Positions 13,579-27,691 of a stretch of 64,000 bases of DNA are shown in pieces (position 1 is the stretch's first letter; each line of letters opens with the position of its first letter). Source of the DNA: Linyphia triangularis (taxonomy: Eukaryota > Arthropoda > Arachnida > Araneae > Linyphiidae); NCBI GenBank assembly GCA_963978545.1, contig OZ021723.1, forward strand, positions 1 to 64,000. Reading direction: 5' to 3'. The notes beneath the pieces were generated by a model. It was not told where the DNA came from. It did not search any database and worked only from the letters and a program-made list of their open reading frames with translations. The translations under genes were made by a program, and so were the position numbers.

Positions 13579-14814
13579 ATGGCCCGAAAAAAGATGCCTC
13601 CTAAGCTTGTCAAGACACAGGGACCTGTCCCTGTTGTCGTTGACTTAGCTCCTGATCCTGTTGTTGTAGAAGTACCCTTGTTGAAGGATGAGCGGATACC
13701 TGATACTCCTGTACCTGCGGAAGATGTTCCCATACTTATGGACGAGCGGCTTAATGCTCAGGGTGTCGATGACCCAATTCCAGTAATTGAACCTAATGTT
13801 CCTGATGTAGCGAACGATATCGACATTCCTGTTGCACCTGTTCCTGTTGAATTGCCCCCTCGAACTAGACCGAACAACTCCTTTAAAGTTGTCGTTCGTG
13901 GTTTGGCAAATCGAACCTCTATCTTTGATATTGCGGAGTTTCTTGATTGGAAAAAGCCTGATTTCCCTCCCTCAAATATCTCCCAAATGAAGAGAAGGTC
14001 AGGGCTGAAAATGCCCCTCTTCATCCTCGAGTTCCCTAACTCCTTCAATATTGATAGCATTCTCACATGGAAGAGTTTGCTTTTTTCTAAAGTTTCTATT
14101 GAACGTCTCAGAGGCAGGAAGGCGAGCGGACCCCAACAATGCTACAAGTGTCAGCATTGGGGTGCCCACCTTGCTGCTTCTTGCCATCTTCAATCCAGAT
14201 GTCGCCACTGTGGGCAAAATCATTTGAGTAGGGACTGCCAGATTAAGCATCTGCCTAAACTTTGTTGCAACTGCGGCCAAGCTCACCCTAGCTCATCTCA
14301 TACTTGTCCAGCTCGGAGGGGACTCATTCCTCCACCTAACTGTACCCTGGTCAAAAAGGCGACCATTCCTTCCACTCCCTCTCCTCCTGTTTTGAGGCCT
14401 ATGGTCCCAAGACCACTGATCATAAGGAAGCTTCAAAAGACATATGCTGAGGCAGCATGTCAATCCATTTCTGATTACACTGACCAACAGACTAGCACTG
14501 ACGAGATCATCAACATGGCGATTTTCTCGGAAGTGTGTACCCTCCCTGCCCCTGTCTGCATGGATGCCTTCACCCAAACTGATGTTAGTTTAGCTGCTAC
14601 GGAGAGCAAAGCAGACCCCACTGTGATGTCTGAAAAAATGGTATATGCTAATTGCCTTCAGCTCTTTGAGGTCCTTCTCGATGGCATGGCAATTGCTCTC
14701 ACCAACCCCTCGCTCACGGACAAGGAATCCAGAGAACTCACTTCCACTATCACATTGCAAGCTCGCGACCAATTAAAACTCATGGTGAAAGCCTCTACTC
14801 CAAATTCCCAGTAA
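13579..14814 (+). CDS. Gag-like ORF1 protein of element 1
   Basis: 411 residues from ATG 13579, chosen because an upstream in-frame TTG is not a eukaryotic start. The N-terminal ~95 residues are rich in Pro, Val and Asp. A region of about 100 residues then carries VVVRGL, as in the PRE_C2HC-type domain of jockey-like ORF1 proteins. Three zinc knuckles follow at about residues 188-243: CX2CX5HX4C, CX2CX3HX4C and CX2CX3HX6C. Such proteins bind element RNA and form the ribonucleoprotein. The frame is uninterrupted, which suggests recent activity or selection. Confidence 0.85.
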   Translation: MARKKMPPKLVKTQGPVPVVVDLAPDPVVVEVPLLKDERIPDTPVPAEDVPILMDERLNAQGVDDPIPVIEPNVPDVANDIDIPVAPVPVELPPRTRPNNSFKVVVRGLANRTSIFDIAEFLDWKKPDFPPSNISQMKRRSGLKMPLFILEFPNSFNIDSILTWKSLLFSKVSIERLRGRKASGPQQCYKCQHWGAHLAASCHLQSRCRHCGQNHLSRDCQIKHLPKLCCNCGQAHPSSSHTCPARRGLIPPPNCTLVKKATIPSTPSPPVLRPMVPRPLIIRKLQKTYAEAACQSISDYTDQQTSTDEIINMAIFSEVCTLPAPVCMDAFTQTDVSLAATESKADPTVMSEKMVYANCLQLFEVLLDGMAIALTNPSLTDKESRELTSTITLQARDQLKLMVKASTPNSQ

Positions 14815-15030
14815 GCTCCACCCATGGATGGATCCTGCTTCCCCATTGGTGGATGCCCCAAGCCCATATAGCTGGATGCCTGACTGCCACTGCTCATTTT
14901 AGATTCTATCCTTTTCAGAAGCAGACGTAATGACTTGTCATTGCTGATGCTTCCCCACCATCCTGTCTCTATCTGCTGATGCTGCCCCATTTTCGATCTG
15001 ACTAATTCACTGCCTTGCGGCCCATTTCAG

Positions 15031-15094
15031 ATGAAGAGGTTTTCGCCCTAACGGGCACTAGGTACCTCGTACAACACCACATCAAAGTCAAAAG
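15031..15094 (+). repeat. 3' tail shared with element 2
   Basis: A 64-nt terminal segment with the short hairpin GCCCTAACGGGC. It aligns without gaps to the minus strand of 22481-22418. Weaker similarity continues upstream for another ~90 nt. This is probably the RNA feature recognised by the reverse transcriptase. Confidence 0.85.
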
Positions 15095-15107
15095 TTTTTG
15101 ACATCAT
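15095..15107 (+). repeat. Target-site duplication, 3' copy (element 1)
   Basis: TTTTTGACATCAT, followed by the rest of the H2A leader (TTCTTTGATACC). Confidence 0.95.
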
Positions 15108-15115
15108 TTCTTTGA

Positions 15116-15517
<402 letters not shown>

Positions 15518-15926
15518 GCTCCATTCCCCATTAACAACACACAAAAAGGCCCTTCTCAGGGCCAAAACATATTTACACAAAAGATTCATCTATTCTCTTC
15601 ATTCACTTGCATTCTAAAATTTGATAACAGCACTTCAATGAAATCTGAACAATATTTATTCGCCAAACTCCGATTCAAAAGGACACAAACAAAATAAACT
15701 CTTTCCCCGTGGTGGCGCCCTCTGTGATTCACAAAAACAACATTCTTGGGCACAACAGTATTCTTACAACTCTCGATTAATATTAATAGATGTATAATGG
15801 AGTAAAGAAATGATACTGGGTATAAAACTAAGCTAGAGTTTTAAAAAAAGTCAGTAAATGAAGTGAGGCACGTCATTTTTTGGCCCTTAAAAGGGCCTTT
15901 TTATGAGTAAGGGGATTTTTGTGTGT

Positions 15927-16346
<420 letters not shown>

Positions 16347-16472
16347 TTATAGGCACGGTTGCGGAGCCGAGTAAGGGAGAACGAATGGCGATATGGGAGG
16401 GAGGAGCTTAGGATATACATTGAAAACACATACGAATAACTTCATTCTGATTTCAGATCTTATAGTGCAAAC

Positions 16473-17075
16473 ATGTCTGAGGAAACTGCTACCGTTGCCG
16501 CAACTCCTGCAGCCGCCACGCCTAAGAAGTCGAAGGCAAAGACTGCAGCAAAAAAACCCAAAACTGCGCCTTCTCACCCTAAGGTGGCGGATATGGTAGT
16601 CGATGCCATCACCAATTTGAAGGAGAGGGGTGGTTCTTCTCTGCAAGCCATCAAGAAACACATTGGGGCCAACCACAAAGTTGATCTTGATCGTTTGACA
16701 CCTTTCATCAAAAAGTACTTGAAAAGTGCTGTTGTCAGTGGATCACTTGTCCAAACAAAGGGAAAAGGTGCCACCGGTTCCTTCAAGTTGAGTGCTTCCG
16801 GCCAGAAAACCAAAAAACCAGTGAAAGAGGTAAAGAAAGTAGCTAAAAAAGAAACTGCTTCCCCTGCCAAAAAAGCCAAGTCTGCCAAAAAAACTGCAGC
16901 CAAACCAAAGGCTAAAGTGGAGAAAAAGAAAGCTGTCAAGAAGGCAACCCCTAAAAAGGCCGCCAAACCAAAGTCTCCTAAAAAGGCAGTTAAAGCAACA
17001 AAGCCAAAGGCACCCAAGGCTAAAAAACTAAAGACTCCTAAAAAGGCTGCACCCAAAAAGTCCGCAAAGAAGTAA
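16473..17075 (+). CDS. H1: Linker histone H1 (U3)
   Basis: Intact; its side of the shared promoter is not touched by the 41-bp deletion. Confidence 0.98.
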   Translation: MSEETATVAATPAAATPKKSKAKTAAKKPKTAPSHPKVADMVVDAITNLKERGGSSLQAIKKHIGANHKVDLDRLTPFIKKYLKSAVVSGSLVQTKGKGATGSFKLSASGQKTKKPVKEVKKVAKKETASPAKKAKSAKKTAAKPKAKVEKKKAVKKATPKKAAKPKSPKKAVKATKPKAPKAKKLKTPKKAAPKKSAKK

Positions 17076-17651
17076 ACCCCCTTTCTCTCAGAAAAAAAAA
17101 AAAAAGGCTCTTTTCAGAGCCAAAAAATTTTGGAATCAACTAACCTACTGCACAATACAACAGTATACAACTAGGAACTTTCAATGTTTATGTCAACAAA
17201 CAAATTTGTTATGTAAACAAACAAATTTGTTATGTAAACAAAATAGCACATGCTACATTACTTTTCATCATACATTTTCATAATAAGGCAGATTTGTCAT
17301 ATAACAAACAGTTTGCATCAGTTAGTTTATCAATAGTTCATGTGTGACAATGGGGAAAATTTTAAAAGCACAAAACAAACAAGCATTGTTATGTCTTATT
17401 ATTGTTTTTTTTTTTAATCATTATGCATTGATTGTTGAAATGTGAGAATGAAAAATATATGGCAGTTGGGTAATATAATTAAATTGTTGAATTCAGCACT
17501 GTTGTACACATTTTTCTACTATATCACTGTGCTTACATTTTTAATTGTTATGTTTTTATAGATGCCTTGTAACATGAATAATTTTTTGGCCCTGAAAAGG
17601 GCCTTTTTATGAGGATGGATGGGTGGGTGAATGAATGACAAGTGAGAATTT

Positions 17652-17969
<318 letters not shown>

Positions 17970-18144
17970 TCAGAATATCAGAATGTCCCGAAATTTTTCC
18001 GTTTGGCCTTTTTATGCTCATTTTGGCAACGCCCCTCACTTTTACACACCACCTCATTGGCCAGGCGAGACTCTTCGAAAGAGAGTATAAAAGACGACGT
18101 TGGACGAAATTTTTCAATTCATTCTTTGACCGAGATTGCATATC

Positions 18145-18519
18145 ATGCCACCCCAGGCTTCAGGAAAGGCTGTTAAAAAGGCGGGAAAAGCCCAAAAGGC
18201 TGTCCGTGCCGGTGACAAAAAGAAGAGGAAGAAGCGCAGGAAGGAATCCTTTGCAATTTACATTTACAAAGTTCTTAAGCAAGTTCATCCCGACACTGGC
18301 ATTTCCAGCAAAGCCATGTCTATCATGAACTCTTTCGTCAACGACATCTTTGAAAGAATCGCTGCTGAATCTTCCCGTCTCGCTCACTACAACAAGCGAA
18401 GCACAATCACCAGTCGGGAAATTCAGACTGCTGTGCGACTTCTTTTGCCTGGTGAGTTGGCCAAACACGCTGTGTCTGAAGGCACCAAGGCCGTCACCAA
18501 ATACACCAGCTCCAAGTAA
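18145..18519 (+). CDS. H2B: Histone H2B (U4)
   Basis: Intact copy. Confidence 0.99.
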   Translation: MPPQASGKAVKKAGKAQKAVRAGDKKKRKKRRKESFAIYIYKVLKQVHPDTGISSKAMSIMNSFVNDIFERIAAESSRLAHYNKRSTITSREIQTAVRLLLPGELAKHAVSEGTKAVTKYTSSK

Positions 18520-19735
18520 ATCACATCATTTCCATCAAAAGGCCCTTTTCAGGGCCAAAAAATCGCTATCCAAACACAAATGAACAAAAAGATATTAATA
18601 TGGCAACCTTACAAGTCCAAATTAAAAGTGGTGTTATTTTCAACAATTTATGTAAAGTTACAACAATGCTGAGCAACTATTTCTAACAATGTGTGGGGGT
18701 ATAATATATAAATGCACAGTAAACTAATTTATAACAATGCTGAATAGGAAAAGAGTGGCGACTCATAATAATGTGTTGTGGTAAACAATGAATAAAAAAG
18801 AAAGCTCAAATAATGTATTACATTTCAACAGTGATAGAACAGTACAATGAATGCTTCTCATACAGAATACTAATAGATACGTAATGATAACACTGTGTTG
18901 GAGCATTTCCCGAGAACACCATGCATAGCAAAGAATGTTTGCAATTACAGTAATTATAAAAAACTTACTTTCGGATTCTTGTGATGCTTTATTTTGGGCA
19001 CTTGTCAAGTAGAGTCCTGCGGGGATGAAAACAAATCAATTCAATGCAATACACGATTAATGCGAAAATAAAAAGTAAGTGGTAATTAAATATATGTAGG
19101 TATGTATATGTAATAGAATGTAATCCTTTTTTAGAACCGACAGTTAAATTAATTCCTCTTTCCAAAGCACAAAACCCTCTTTAATCAATTCATTCAACAA
19201 CTTATTTAGGATAACTTCCCACGCCAATTTAATGTGTGAGATCTTTGCTGAGTCAGCATTCTTGTTTTGTATCCCATAATTAGTATTCCGTTCTGGCGCC
19301 AACATACTTGCCTTCTCACTACAATGTTTATAAATTACATTTGCTGAATCAGTGATTCCCACGATTTTTAACGACGCTGTTCTCTGTTCGACATTACTAT
19401 GTATGACATTCCATCTCCTATCATGTAGTAGTTTAGACGTAACTTTAGCGCGATCTCTCTCTCTCTCCGGGTTTAACTTTGATCTATGGTTTATATCTTA
19501 ATAAATGTTTTATATTGTTAAAAATTGACTCTTCACTACAGTTCCACGACCATGCTGCAATAACCTTGATTAAAATGGATTAATTCATTACATAAGTCGA
19601 CAGGATAATCTTTTAAAGTGTTAATTCATTACATATATATGTATATATTTAAAAAAAAAAGAAAAAAAGAATGCCAACGGCACGCGGTGTTCCCAGGTGG
19701 TCACCCTCCCAAGTACTGACCGCGCCCGATGATGC

Positions 19736-20674
<939 letters not shown>

Positions 20675-20729
20675 TTGACTTCGGTGATCGAACGAGAACC
20701 GGTATGTTCATCATGGTATGGCCGTTGAC
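20675..20729 (-). pseudogene. 5S rRNA 5' fragment
   Basis: Only nt 1-55 of the 5S RNA remain. The C-box, most of the A-box region, the 3' half of helix I and the terminator are missing, so it cannot be a functional Pol III gene. Confidence 0.93.
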
Positions 20730-20907
20730 AATTGTTCTACCTATAATAAAGTTCTGTTGCTATATTAATAATATCACACAGATACATGTCAGATATCACT
20801 CTAAAGTGGCAGTGTTTTGCACTAAAGATACACCCCACTAGCTAGACAATAGATACACAGCACTAGCATATATTTCCCAAGTTGTACTACCCCTCCCCCC
20901 CCCATCT

Positions 20908-20970
<63 letters not shown>

Positions 20971-21164
20971 TAAACAAAACAATTACTGCTCATTTCTGTT
21001 ATTACTTCTTATTTTAAAATCATAACAAAGGACCGTTTTGGATTTAACCCCCGAAATCCAAATTCCCAAGCAGACGAACGGCGTCTCCTGATTGGTCGGT
21101 TGGGGGTCGACTCTACTAGCCTATATAACCACGCGTTAGAAAATTTTTGACATCATTTCTTTGA

Positions 21165-21566
<402 letters not shown>

Positions 21567-21975
21567 GCTCCATTCCCCATTAACAACACACAAAAAGGCC
21601 CTTCTCAGGGCCAAAACATATTTACACAAAAGATTCATCTATTCTCTTCATTCACTTGCATTCTAAAATTTGATAACAGCACTTCAATGAAATCTGAACA
21701 ATATTTATTCGCCAAACTCCGATTCAAAAGGACACAAACAAAATAAACTCTTTCCCCGTGGTGGCGCCCTCTGTGATTCACAAAAACAACATTCTTGGGC
21801 ACAACAGTATTCTTACAACTCTCGATTAATATTAATAGATGTATAATGGAGTAAAGAAATGATACTGGGTATAAAACTAAGCTAGAGTTTTAAAAAAAGT
21901 CAGTAAATGAAGTGAGGCACGTCATTTTTTGGCCCTTAAAAGGGCCTTTTTATGAGTAAGGGGATTTTTGTGTGT

Positions 21976-22494
<519 letters not shown>

Positions 22495-22686
22495 CTAGGC
22501 AGTCAATTGGTCAGGTCTCACATAAAAGGCAGTCTAAGATGGTGGGGGGAAGAAGGGGTGATCAGTAAACTGGTCATACCTCAGGAGGTCGAAAAGCCGT
22601 ATTGGATAATCTGAATAGTACAAGACATAAAGAAAGTGCAATTATAAATAACTAAAAATACAGGACGGACGACAATTTTTATAGTA

Positions 22687-22689
<3 letters not shown>

Positions 22690-22750
<61 letters not shown>

Positions 22751-22759
22751 TTTTTTTTT
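22690..22759 (-). repeat. Internal poly(A) tract of element 2
   Basis: 59 Ts, one A and 10 Ts on the plus strand, that is a 70-nt A-tract on the element's sense strand. It lies 270 nt before the element's real 3' end and separates the element-1-like tail from the rest of the 3' UTR. Confidence 0.95.
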
Positions 22760-23202
22760 GACAACAATAAATGAGCCGAATACAAGAAGTTAGTTAAGCT
22801 AACATGATAAGCAATTGAAAAGAGAATTGGTTATGTTAATAACCATTAGAGAATAAAAATGTAGTCTTTCTTTTGAAAGGACTATAGTAATAAAATAAAG
22901 GAAAATAGATAAAAGTAATGTAGCCTTTCTTGTGAAAGTGCTATAGTAAATTAAGTTAAAAGTAAATGGAATACATAATAATAGTATATAAAATAAGACT
23001 ACTCCTCCACCCGCTTCCCTTTCCCTATGAAAGGGAACCTTCCACGGGTTGCTGGAGGGCTTTGGCTCCTAAATGGTGGGAAAAACTGAACACTTCAATC
23101 CCCATCCGCTTCCCCCACTGAGTGGCTTTCACGGATTGTTGAGGATTGAGGAGCAAGTGAGCAGTTCTGATCTGAGCAGGTAAGGTAAATGAAGATGGTA
23201 AA
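22760..23202 (-). other. 3' UTR of element 2
   Basis: Non-coding DNA between ORF2 and the A-tract. It contains a roughly 60-bp imperfect direct repeat (around 22861-22885 and 22919-22948, core CTTTCTTxTGAAAG on the plus strand) and a second degenerate pair around 23006-23050 and 23100-23150. Confidence 0.6.
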
Positions 23203-25938
23203 TTAATTAAATGCCTCTGCAAGAATGGCATCTGAAAGTGCGAAGGCAGCAAAAGGTCTGCAGTTTGAGTCTTCAAAAAGGACCTCGTAAGCAAAAATAC
23301 TATGGTAGTTGCTGGTTTCTGAGAGGGCATTTCTATAGAAAGTAATGTTGGTGTTTGCGATAAATTCAGAGATAGGCTCAATTTTGAGATCCCTGTGAAT
23401 TAAATTGTTACGTATATATCTAGTAGCGTTAACGACTTCTCTTAATATTTTATTTTGACAAGTCTGGAGAATTTTGATCTCTTTTTTAGTAGCAGTGGTG
23501 AGGGCAGGTGACGCATAGGTCAGGATGGGTCTGATATTGCTGATATAGAGAAGTCTTTTTAGTTTCAGATTCAAGTTGGAGTGTCTACCAATTAAAGGAC
23601 GAATTTTGGACATAACCATATTGGTTTTTTTGACAACATGCTTACAGTGATCCATCCAGTTCAGTTTGGAATTTAAAGTAAGGCCCAGATAATTTGCTTT
23701 TTTAACTATTGGGATCTTTTCCCCAAATAGGTAAACTTCAGTGGTGATGGGGGTTCTAGACTTCTTCCCCCCCATAACGAGGATATTGGATTTAGTGGCA
23801 TTAATGCTTACTTTCCAGTTCTCACACCATTGCTCTATTTCATCAGTCAACAGTGAGAGTTTGTAGACTGCATGATTTCTCTGTACGGAATTTGTAATTA
23901 TTGCAGTGTCGTCTGCATAGAATGCAGTCATGGTGTTTAAATTATCCCTGAAGGTGGGGAAGTCAGCTGTGAAAATAAGATATAGTGTAGGACCCAGTAA
24001 TGACCCCTGGGGTACACCGGCTTCGATATATCTGGTGTCAGAGGTAGCAGCACCATATCTGACTTTAAAAAAGCGTTCTTGCAAGTAGGAGCTAATGAGA
24101 AGAATAATATCCTTTGGGAATTTGAAGTCAATTAGTTTGTAGAGTAGGCCGTTATGGTACACTCTATCAAACGCTTTTGCAACATCTAACATCAACATTG
24201 CAGATGCTTGTTTTTTATGTTTGGCATTACCAATGTGCTCCAGAATTCTGACCAATTGCTTAGTGGTGGATTTATTGGGTACGAATCCATATTGCTCCTC
24301 TGGGATGCATTGAGTGAAGGGTCTCATTCTGTTTAAGATTACTCTCTCAAGTAATTTTCCAAGAGTGGGGAGCAGACTAATTGGGCGATAAGAGGTGGTC
24401 ATGATGGGATCTTTTCCTGGTTTTGGAAAAAGGATAATTCTCGCCTCCTTCCATGAGTTAGGGAAATAGGCATTTTGAAGGCAATAGTTGAAGATGTCAG
24501 AGATTTTGGCAAGGTATTGTGTGGGAAGGATTTTGAGCATAAAGTTGGTGATGGAATCATGACCTGGGGCTTTGTTATTTCGGAGTTTCTTAATGTAGCT
24601 GGTGATCTCGTTGATGGACACTTCTTCAAGTGTGCCTTCAGGATGGTTTCGGTCAAGCCAGTCTTCAGTTCTTTGCTCCACATGGTCCTCGAAATCATCA
24701 TTTGTGGGCTCGGTATTGTTCCTGAACTGGAGTTCAAGTGAATCCGCCAGTGCATTAGCTTTTTCGATGTCTGTATAGACAAGACCCTCTTCCCCATGGA
24801 TGGGTCTATTTAGAATTTTGTCTCTTTTTAATGTTTTGGACATTTTCCAAATTGAGTTGTCCGTGGTGCACAAGGTTTGGATTTTCTCCTCCCATTTGCC
24901 CTTCCTGAATGCTTTGCATTTAACTCTAATTTCCGCATTGAGTTCATACATTTCCCTTTGTAGCCTGGGATCAAGGGTTTTCTGAAATCTCTTACGTATC
25001 CAATTTCTGTGTTTAATTACAGCCTTGATGTCCTTAGGGAGTTTGATATAGGAGTCGTTAATAGGGACCTGGGTGGATGCCTCATCCAAGGCTCTAGTAA
25101 TATCCATAGTGATTTTTTCAATATGTGTTTCAGTATCATCGTTACTAATAATGGAGAGGGGGTCGTCGTTGTTGTTAGCAAGGATATATTGAAATATTTC
25201 CCAATTAGTTCTTCTCCTCATTCTAATTTCCTCCTCCTTAGGTAGACCTAATATGGCAATTAGGGGCTGGTGGTCTGAGGACAGCTCATTAAGAACATCT
25301 ATTGCAATGGGAATCTGAGTATTAGAGAGGATAATGTCCAAAATATCTGGTCGGCAACCCCGGGCAGGATAATGAGTAGGCTGTGTTGGGGCATGCACTC
25401 TGAAATTGTGCTGCATGAGGCAGTTGGCAATTGTCTTCCCATTAAAATTAGAGTAATTGCACCCCCAGTCACTATGCTTTGCGTTAAGGTCACCAGCAAC
25501 AATAGTGTGGGTATTAGTAGGTAGTAAGTTGATAATGTCAGTGGCATTAAATTTGTTGTTTGGGGGGTTATAAACTGCCGAAATATGGATGGGAGGGCGA
25601 TCATTGAACTCCACTGCAATTGTGGTTACTTCAAATCCCTTGGAATTATCAGTTGAGTGTAGAGAGGTAGTCAGGAATTTTTTACAGAAAATAGCAGTAC
25701 CCCCTCCCCTATGGTGAATGCGGTCAGTTTTATAAGTGATATAGTTCTGGATTTTGAGGGAGTGGCATGGCTTACTATGTGTTTCCGTGACCACACCTAT
25801 ATCGATGTTGTTTTCTTCAAGGAAGTCTTTAAATTCTTCAAATCTGCCTACTAATCCATTAGCATTCCATATTGCCATTAGGAGAGGGGTGAATTGATTT
25901 AATTCAGGAGATTCTGTTCTTTTGTTGTTTAATTTCAT
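23203..25938 (-). CDS. Element 2 ORF2: endonuclease-reverse transcriptase
   Basis: 911 residues from ATG 25938, which overlaps the end of ORF1 by 35 nt in another frame. The APE-type endonuclease covers about residues 20-235: WNANG (24-28), TETHSKP, RGGGTAI, YNPPNN, GDLNAKH, RPDILD and the catalytic SSDHQP. The reverse transcriptase covers about 420-720: NNKAPGHDSI, SYRPISLL, GFVPNKSTT, LDVAKAFDRV, GVPQGSLLGP and the catalytic YADD near residue 672. A conserved tail follows without RNase H. It nicks target DNA and copies the RNA there. The frame is intact. Confidence 0.93.
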   Translation of the reverse strand: MKLNNKRTESPELNQFTPLLMAIWNANGLVGRFEEFKDFLEENNIDIGVVTETHSKPCHSLKIQNYITYKTDRIHHRGGGTAIFCKKFLTTSLHSTDNSKGFEVTTIAVEFNDRPPIHISAVYNPPNNKFNATDIINLLPTNTHTIVAGDLNAKHSDWGCNYSNFNGKTIANCLMQHNFRVHAPTQPTHYPARGCRPDILDIILSNTQIPIAIDVLNELSSDHQPLIAILGLPKEEEIRMRRRTNWEIFQYILANNNDDPLSIISNDDTETHIEKITMDITRALDEASTQVPINDSYIKLPKDIKAVIKHRNWIRKRFQKTLDPRLQREMYELNAEIRVKCKAFRKGKWEEKIQTLCTTDNSIWKMSKTLKRDKILNRPIHGEEGLVYTDIEKANALADSLELQFRNNTEPTNDDFEDHVEQRTEDWLDRNHPEGTLEEVSINEITSYIKKLRNNKAPGHDSITNFMLKILPTQYLAKISDIFNYCLQNAYFPNSWKEARIILFPKPGKDPIMTTSYRPISLLPTLGKLLERVILNRMRPFTQCIPEEQYGFVPNKSTTKQLVRILEHIGNAKHKKQASAMLMLDVAKAFDRVYHNGLLYKLIDFKFPKDIILLISSYLQERFFKVRYGAATSDTRYIEAGVPQGSLLGPTLYLIFTADFPTFRDNLNTMTAFYADDTAIITNSVQRNHAVYKLSLLTDEIEQWCENWKVSINATKSNILVMGGKKSRTPITTEVYLFGEKIPIVKKANYLGLTLNSKLNWMDHCKHVVKKTNMVMSKIRPLIGRHSNLNLKLKRLLYISNIRPILTYASPALTTATKKEIKILQTCQNKILREVVNATRYIRNNLIHRDLKIEPISEFIANTNITFYRNALSETSNYHSIFAYEVLFEDSNCRPFAAFALSDAILAEAFN

Positions 25939-27679
25939 CGCGTATGTCTTTGATATTTTCAATGAGTCCAGACTCCCTAAGCCATTTAATTTGGTCTTTG
26001 AGATCAGTAAGGATAGTTTTAGCTTCCTCCACTTCATTATTGGTGGTGGGGGGTGAGTCAGTTTGGGTGTTGTGTTGTATAGGAATGGTGTTGGGTTGAG
26101 AAACAAAATTTGGATTGGAAAACGTCCTCGACTCATATATTCTGTTATTTCTGCTAGTGGTATGGTTTGCATCTTGGGTGTCGGCAATTTTAATGATGGG
26201 GTAAAAAGGACAGCCAGAATAATTGGCAGTATGAGCACCTCCACAGTTTGCACAAGTAGGGGGTTCAGATAATGGTTTCTCACAAAATTTGGTAAGGTGG
26301 TTTTGTCCACACTTTACACACCTAGGCTCATGCTTGCAGGAGCTGCTACTATGATGGTAAATTTGACATCGATGGCATTGTGTAGGGCCGCTTCTACCTC
26401 GATAGGATTCTACCTCAATCCTTAGATTGAATAGGGATTCGCAATTATGGAGGCTCCTCCCTCTATCATTCTTGTCTAGAGTAACCAGAAACAGGGGTAA
26501 ATCTTTCTTCATTTCCTCCCCCCTTCTGCGGGTCGACAGTTGCTTCACCTCTTTAACTGGGTATTCTAATAGGATCAGTTCACTAACAATATCCTCTGTA
26601 ACCGTATCCCTGGGTAGGCCCCTAATTACCGCTTTAATGAGTTTATCAGCGGGTAGGGTATAAGAATGATAATATACGCCTTTATTATCTAGGATCTTAG
26701 TGAGTTTCCTCTGTGCCAATTCACTAGTGGCAGTAATGTTGACAGCCCCCTCCCCTTTTACTACTCCAAAGTATTCGGTTTGGGCAATTTGATTATCATG
26801 GAAGATTTGTTTGATATCCTTCCAGCTATACCTAGTGTCTCGTATAATGATAGGTGTAACGTCCTTGCATTTAGGTGCAGTTTGTGTGAGGTTATTGTTC
26901 CTTCTAGTGTGATTATGTGATTTGCCATTATTGGCTTGGGAGTTGTTGTTATTTGATCGATTTTGATTATTCCTACTCAGGGAACCAGAGCTACAGGCAT
27001 CTGCATAAGATTGCATAGTAATATTTTCAGGATTATTGGTAATCCGGTCTTTATTAATAGGAATGGGTTCAGGTTCAATGTTTGCATTGCCAAGATCGAA
27101 TTGATACCCTGCTGTCAGATGATGGTCCAATGGCTGCGTGGTGGGAGGGGCATCGGGTTGTGTGTCAGCAGAGCTAGCGCCCCCTATAGTGGAAGACTGG
27201 TAGCTGCTAGTGTGGTTATGTTTCGGAATGGTGATGCCGCAATTTGGTGGGCCAGTGATGTTAGGTAAGTGGTCATTAAATTCAGTAGTAGTGCTTTTTA
27301 TCCTAGTTTTGTTGAGCGTGCGGCTTGAATCATCATTTAAGATCACCTTCCCGCTTCTTAGAACAGTGGATGAGGGCTCATCCAAATCAAACTGCTTTTC
27401 AGCTTCGTTGGGGGGTGCAGTCGAACACACACTTTGTCCGTCTAATAGCAGTGGGCTTTTAAGTACATTGAAATGCTTGCTAGGGGATGACCTTTGGCCT
27501 GTCTCATAGTCTGTATCATTATCAGTACCTAACTCATGGGAGGGAGTACTTTCGATGTGGGAATGATTGGAAATCTGATCAGGAGTATCAATAGTAATGG
27601 CTGTGCCAAGATAATCAGTGGAGTTCAGTTCACTATCTGACTCATCGATAGGTGTAAGACTAGATGGGAACTGGATGGA
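25904..27679 (-). CDS. Element 2 ORF1 (Gag-like), 5'-truncated
   Basis: 592 open codons to TGA at 25904-25906. There is no ATG near the 5' edge; the frame runs into the target-site duplication, so the true N-terminus is lost. The N-terminal half is Ser/Asn/Thr-rich. A PRE_C2HC-type region (VIRGLPRDT...) is followed by three zinc knuckles (CHRC..., CVKCGQNHLTKFC, CANCGGAHTANYSGC) at about codons 435-490, then a short coiled-coil-like tail (EEAKTILTDLKDQIKWLRES). It is an RNA-binding RNP protein, probably not made from this copy. Confidence 0.85.
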   Translation of the reverse strand, partial: SIQFPSSLTPIDESDSELNSTDYLGTAITIDTPDQISNHSHIESTPSHELGTDNDTDYETGQRSSPSKHFNVLKSPLLLDGQSVCSTAPPNEAEKQFDLDEPSSTVLRSGKVILNDDSSRTLNKTRIKSTTTEFNDHLPNITGPPNCGITIPKHNHTSSYQSSTIGGASSADTQPDAPPTTQPLDHHLTAGYQFDLGNANIEPEPIPINKDRITNNPENITMQSYADACSSGSLSRNNQNRSNNNNSQANNGKSHNHTRRNNNLTQTAPKCKDVTPIIIRDTRYSWKDIKQIFHDNQIAQTEYFGVVKGEGAVNITATSELAQRKLTKILDNKGVYYHSYTLPADKLIKAVIRGLPRDTVTEDIVSELILLEYPVKEVKQLSTRRRGEEMKKDLPLFLVTLDKNDRGRSLHNCESLFNLRIEVESYRGRSGPTQCHRCQIYHHSSSSCKHEPRCVKCGQNHLTKFCEKPLSEPPTCANCGGAHTANYSGCPFYPIIKIADTQDANHTTSRNNRIYESRTFSNPNFVSQPNTIPIQHNTQTDSPPTTNNEVEEAKTILTDLKDQIKWLRESGLIENIKDIRDEIKQQKNRIS

Positions 27680-27680
27680 T

Positions 27681-27691
27681 AATGAAAACGC
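27681..27691 (-). repeat. Target-site duplication, 5' copy (element 2)
   Basis: Sense-strand GCGTTTTCATT; the H3 TATA box starts 23 bp upstream at 27714. Confidence 0.93.

Larger units (their letters stand above)
13506..15094 (+). mobile_element. Element 1: Gag-only non-LTR retrotransposon in the H2A start site
   Basis: A 1589-bp insertion flanked by a 13-bp target-site duplication, oriented like H2A. It has a 73-nt 5' UTR, one ORF (13579-14814) and a 280-nt 3' UTR that ends ATCAAAGTCAAAAG. There is no endonuclease or reverse transcriptase ORF, no LTR and no terminal inverted repeat. The Gag with zinc knuckles and the simple 3' end mark a non-LTR element. The last 64 nt match the 3' end of element 2 at 59 of 64 positions, so its mobilisation in trans by an element-2-like partner is plausible. 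Gag-only relatives known elsewhere are Drosophila HeT-A and mammalian HAL1. Confidence 0.88.
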
